DNA of 64,000 nucleotides, taken from the NCBI RefSeq assembly GCF_000058485.1, contig NC_008278.1, positions 1,978,962 through 2,042,961 of the forward strand. Direction: 5' to 3'. This DNA is from Frankia alni ACN14a. Lineage in GTDB: Bacteria; Actinomycetota; Actinomycetes; Frankiales; Frankiaceae. Below are positions 63,480-64,000 of this stretch, piece by piece. The position numbers and the translations under genes are program-made. The first letter of the stretch is position 1. Each line of letters starts with the position of its first letter. The notes beneath the pieces are model-generated. The model was not told where the DNA came from and made no database searches. It saw only the letters and a program-made list of their open reading frames with translations.

Positions 63480-64000
63480 GTGCGCGCAGGCCGGTCGCCG
63501 GACGGGGCATCCCCGCGACGGCGCCCGCGCCCGGCCGCGCTGCTCGCCGACCTCTCCCCGCTGCGGGAGCACCCGGCCTACCGCCGGCTGTGGGTCGGAG
63601 AGACGATCTCCGCCCTCGGCTCCCAGATCACTGCCACCGCGGTGCTGCTGCAGGTCTTCGCCGTCACCCGCTCGTCGTTTCAGGTCGGCCTGGTCAGCCT
63701 GGTGGCGCTGGTGCCGCTCGTCGCCGGCGGGCTGTTCGGCGGCGCCATCGTGGACGCGGTCGACCGCCGCCGCCTCGCCATGATCACCTCTGGTGGCCTG
63801 GCAGTGGTCTCGGCGGCGTTCCTGCTGCTGACACTCGCCGGCGCCGTCGACGACGTCGCCTGGCCGCTGATGTGCCTGGTCGCCGTGCAGTCCGCGCTGC
63901 TGGCCGCCGACCAACCGGCCCGCCGGGCGATGACGCCCAACCTGATCCCGCTCGAGCACCTGCCGGCCGCCAGCGCCCTGGCCCAGATCGGTGGCACGGC
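63480..64000 (+). CDS. MFS transporter, N-terminal part (EntS-like), cut by window end
   Basis: The frame from the GTG at 63480 is open to the window end (173 residues seen). It has GGAGGGG 6 nt upstream. LREHPAYRRLWVGETISALGSQ is the typical start of the MFS_3/EntS-type exporters. TM1, TM2 (VGLVSLVALVPLVAGGLFGG), the motif-A-like loop AIVDAVDRRRLAM and TM3/TM4 follow, then QPARRAMTPNLIPLEHLPAA, diagnostic of this subfamily. Siderophore or drug export is usual for the family. The C-terminal two thirds lie outside the window. Confidence 0.88.
   Translation, partial: MRAGRSPDGASPRRRPRPAALLADLSPLREHPAYRRLWVGETISALGSQITATAVLLQVFAVTRSSFQVGLVSLVALVPLVAGGLFGGAIVDAVDRRRLAMITSGGLAVVSAAFLLLTLAGAVDDVAWPLMCLVAVQSALLAADQPARRAMTPNLIPLEHLPAASALAQIGGT

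Overview
The window is a stretch of a very GC-rich actinobacterial chromosome, most like Frankia or a close relative. This is inferred from families, not from a marker gene. GC-biased third positions open long antisense frames almost everywhere. The gene set is typically actinobacterial: a mycothiol-dependent nitroreductase relative, actinobacterial-type RpiB, DUF5130, MprA/MprB-like two-component proteins, a large AftD-like arabinofuranosyltransferase, RsbU/SpoIIE phosphatases and a HAIR-like heat-shock operator. There is no rRNA operon, CRISPR array, prophage or intact insertion sequence. One tRNA-Arg(UCU) lies near the left end.

Layout. 1-8.4 kb: end of a membrane protein, tRNA-Arg, aldo/keto reductase, a single-stranded DNA-binding protein preceded by a perfect DnaA box, a GT-C-type membrane protein, a DUF1254/DUF1214 protein and the ribosome-associated ABC-F factor EttA. 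8.4-23.6 kb: truncated haemoglobin, a GH13 alpha-glucosidase, a GAF-SpoIIE-HATPase fusion, an SDR/DUF2867 protein, an HNH protein, an MscS channel, an MprAB-like pair translationally coupled to malQ, and a small membrane protein with DUF5130. 24-32.7 kb: an ArsR-like regulator divergent from an MFS exporter with a perfect palindrome between them, aminopeptidase N, an AI-2E family permease, an Rv2466c-like thioredoxin-fold protein and rpiB.

33.5-49 kb is the most distinctive region. It holds a GT2 glycosyltransferase, a 1339-residue AftD-like protein, a RyR-domain protein, two uncharacterised small genes, a condensation-domain (PapA-like) acyltransferase, a GT4 glycosyltransferase, a flippase and a large membrane-anchored protein with an internal twin-arginine-like segment. 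Together they look like a cell-surface glycan assembly and acylation locus. 49-64 kb: a DUF1778-GNAT (TacA/TacT type) toxin-antitoxin pair, a second aldo/keto reductase, an ABC-2 exporter, a second SpoIIE phosphatase, DUF4230, a free-standing A-T-TE NRPS-like enzyme whose A4 region lacks the amino-group-binding Asp, an Hsp20 with a HAIR-like operator, exonuclease III, a RibD-like reductase, DUF1206 and the start of an MFS transporter.

A feature that cuts across the annotation is a family of short tandem repeats. At least ten protein-coding genes carry 2-4 copies of a 15-, 18-, 21- or 24-bp unit, always a multiple of three and so frame-preserving. Two arrays in non-coding spacers have other periods (13 bp) or codon-neutral ones (9 bp). 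Strong GC-rich hairpins without T-tracts end most transcription units, often between convergent genes.
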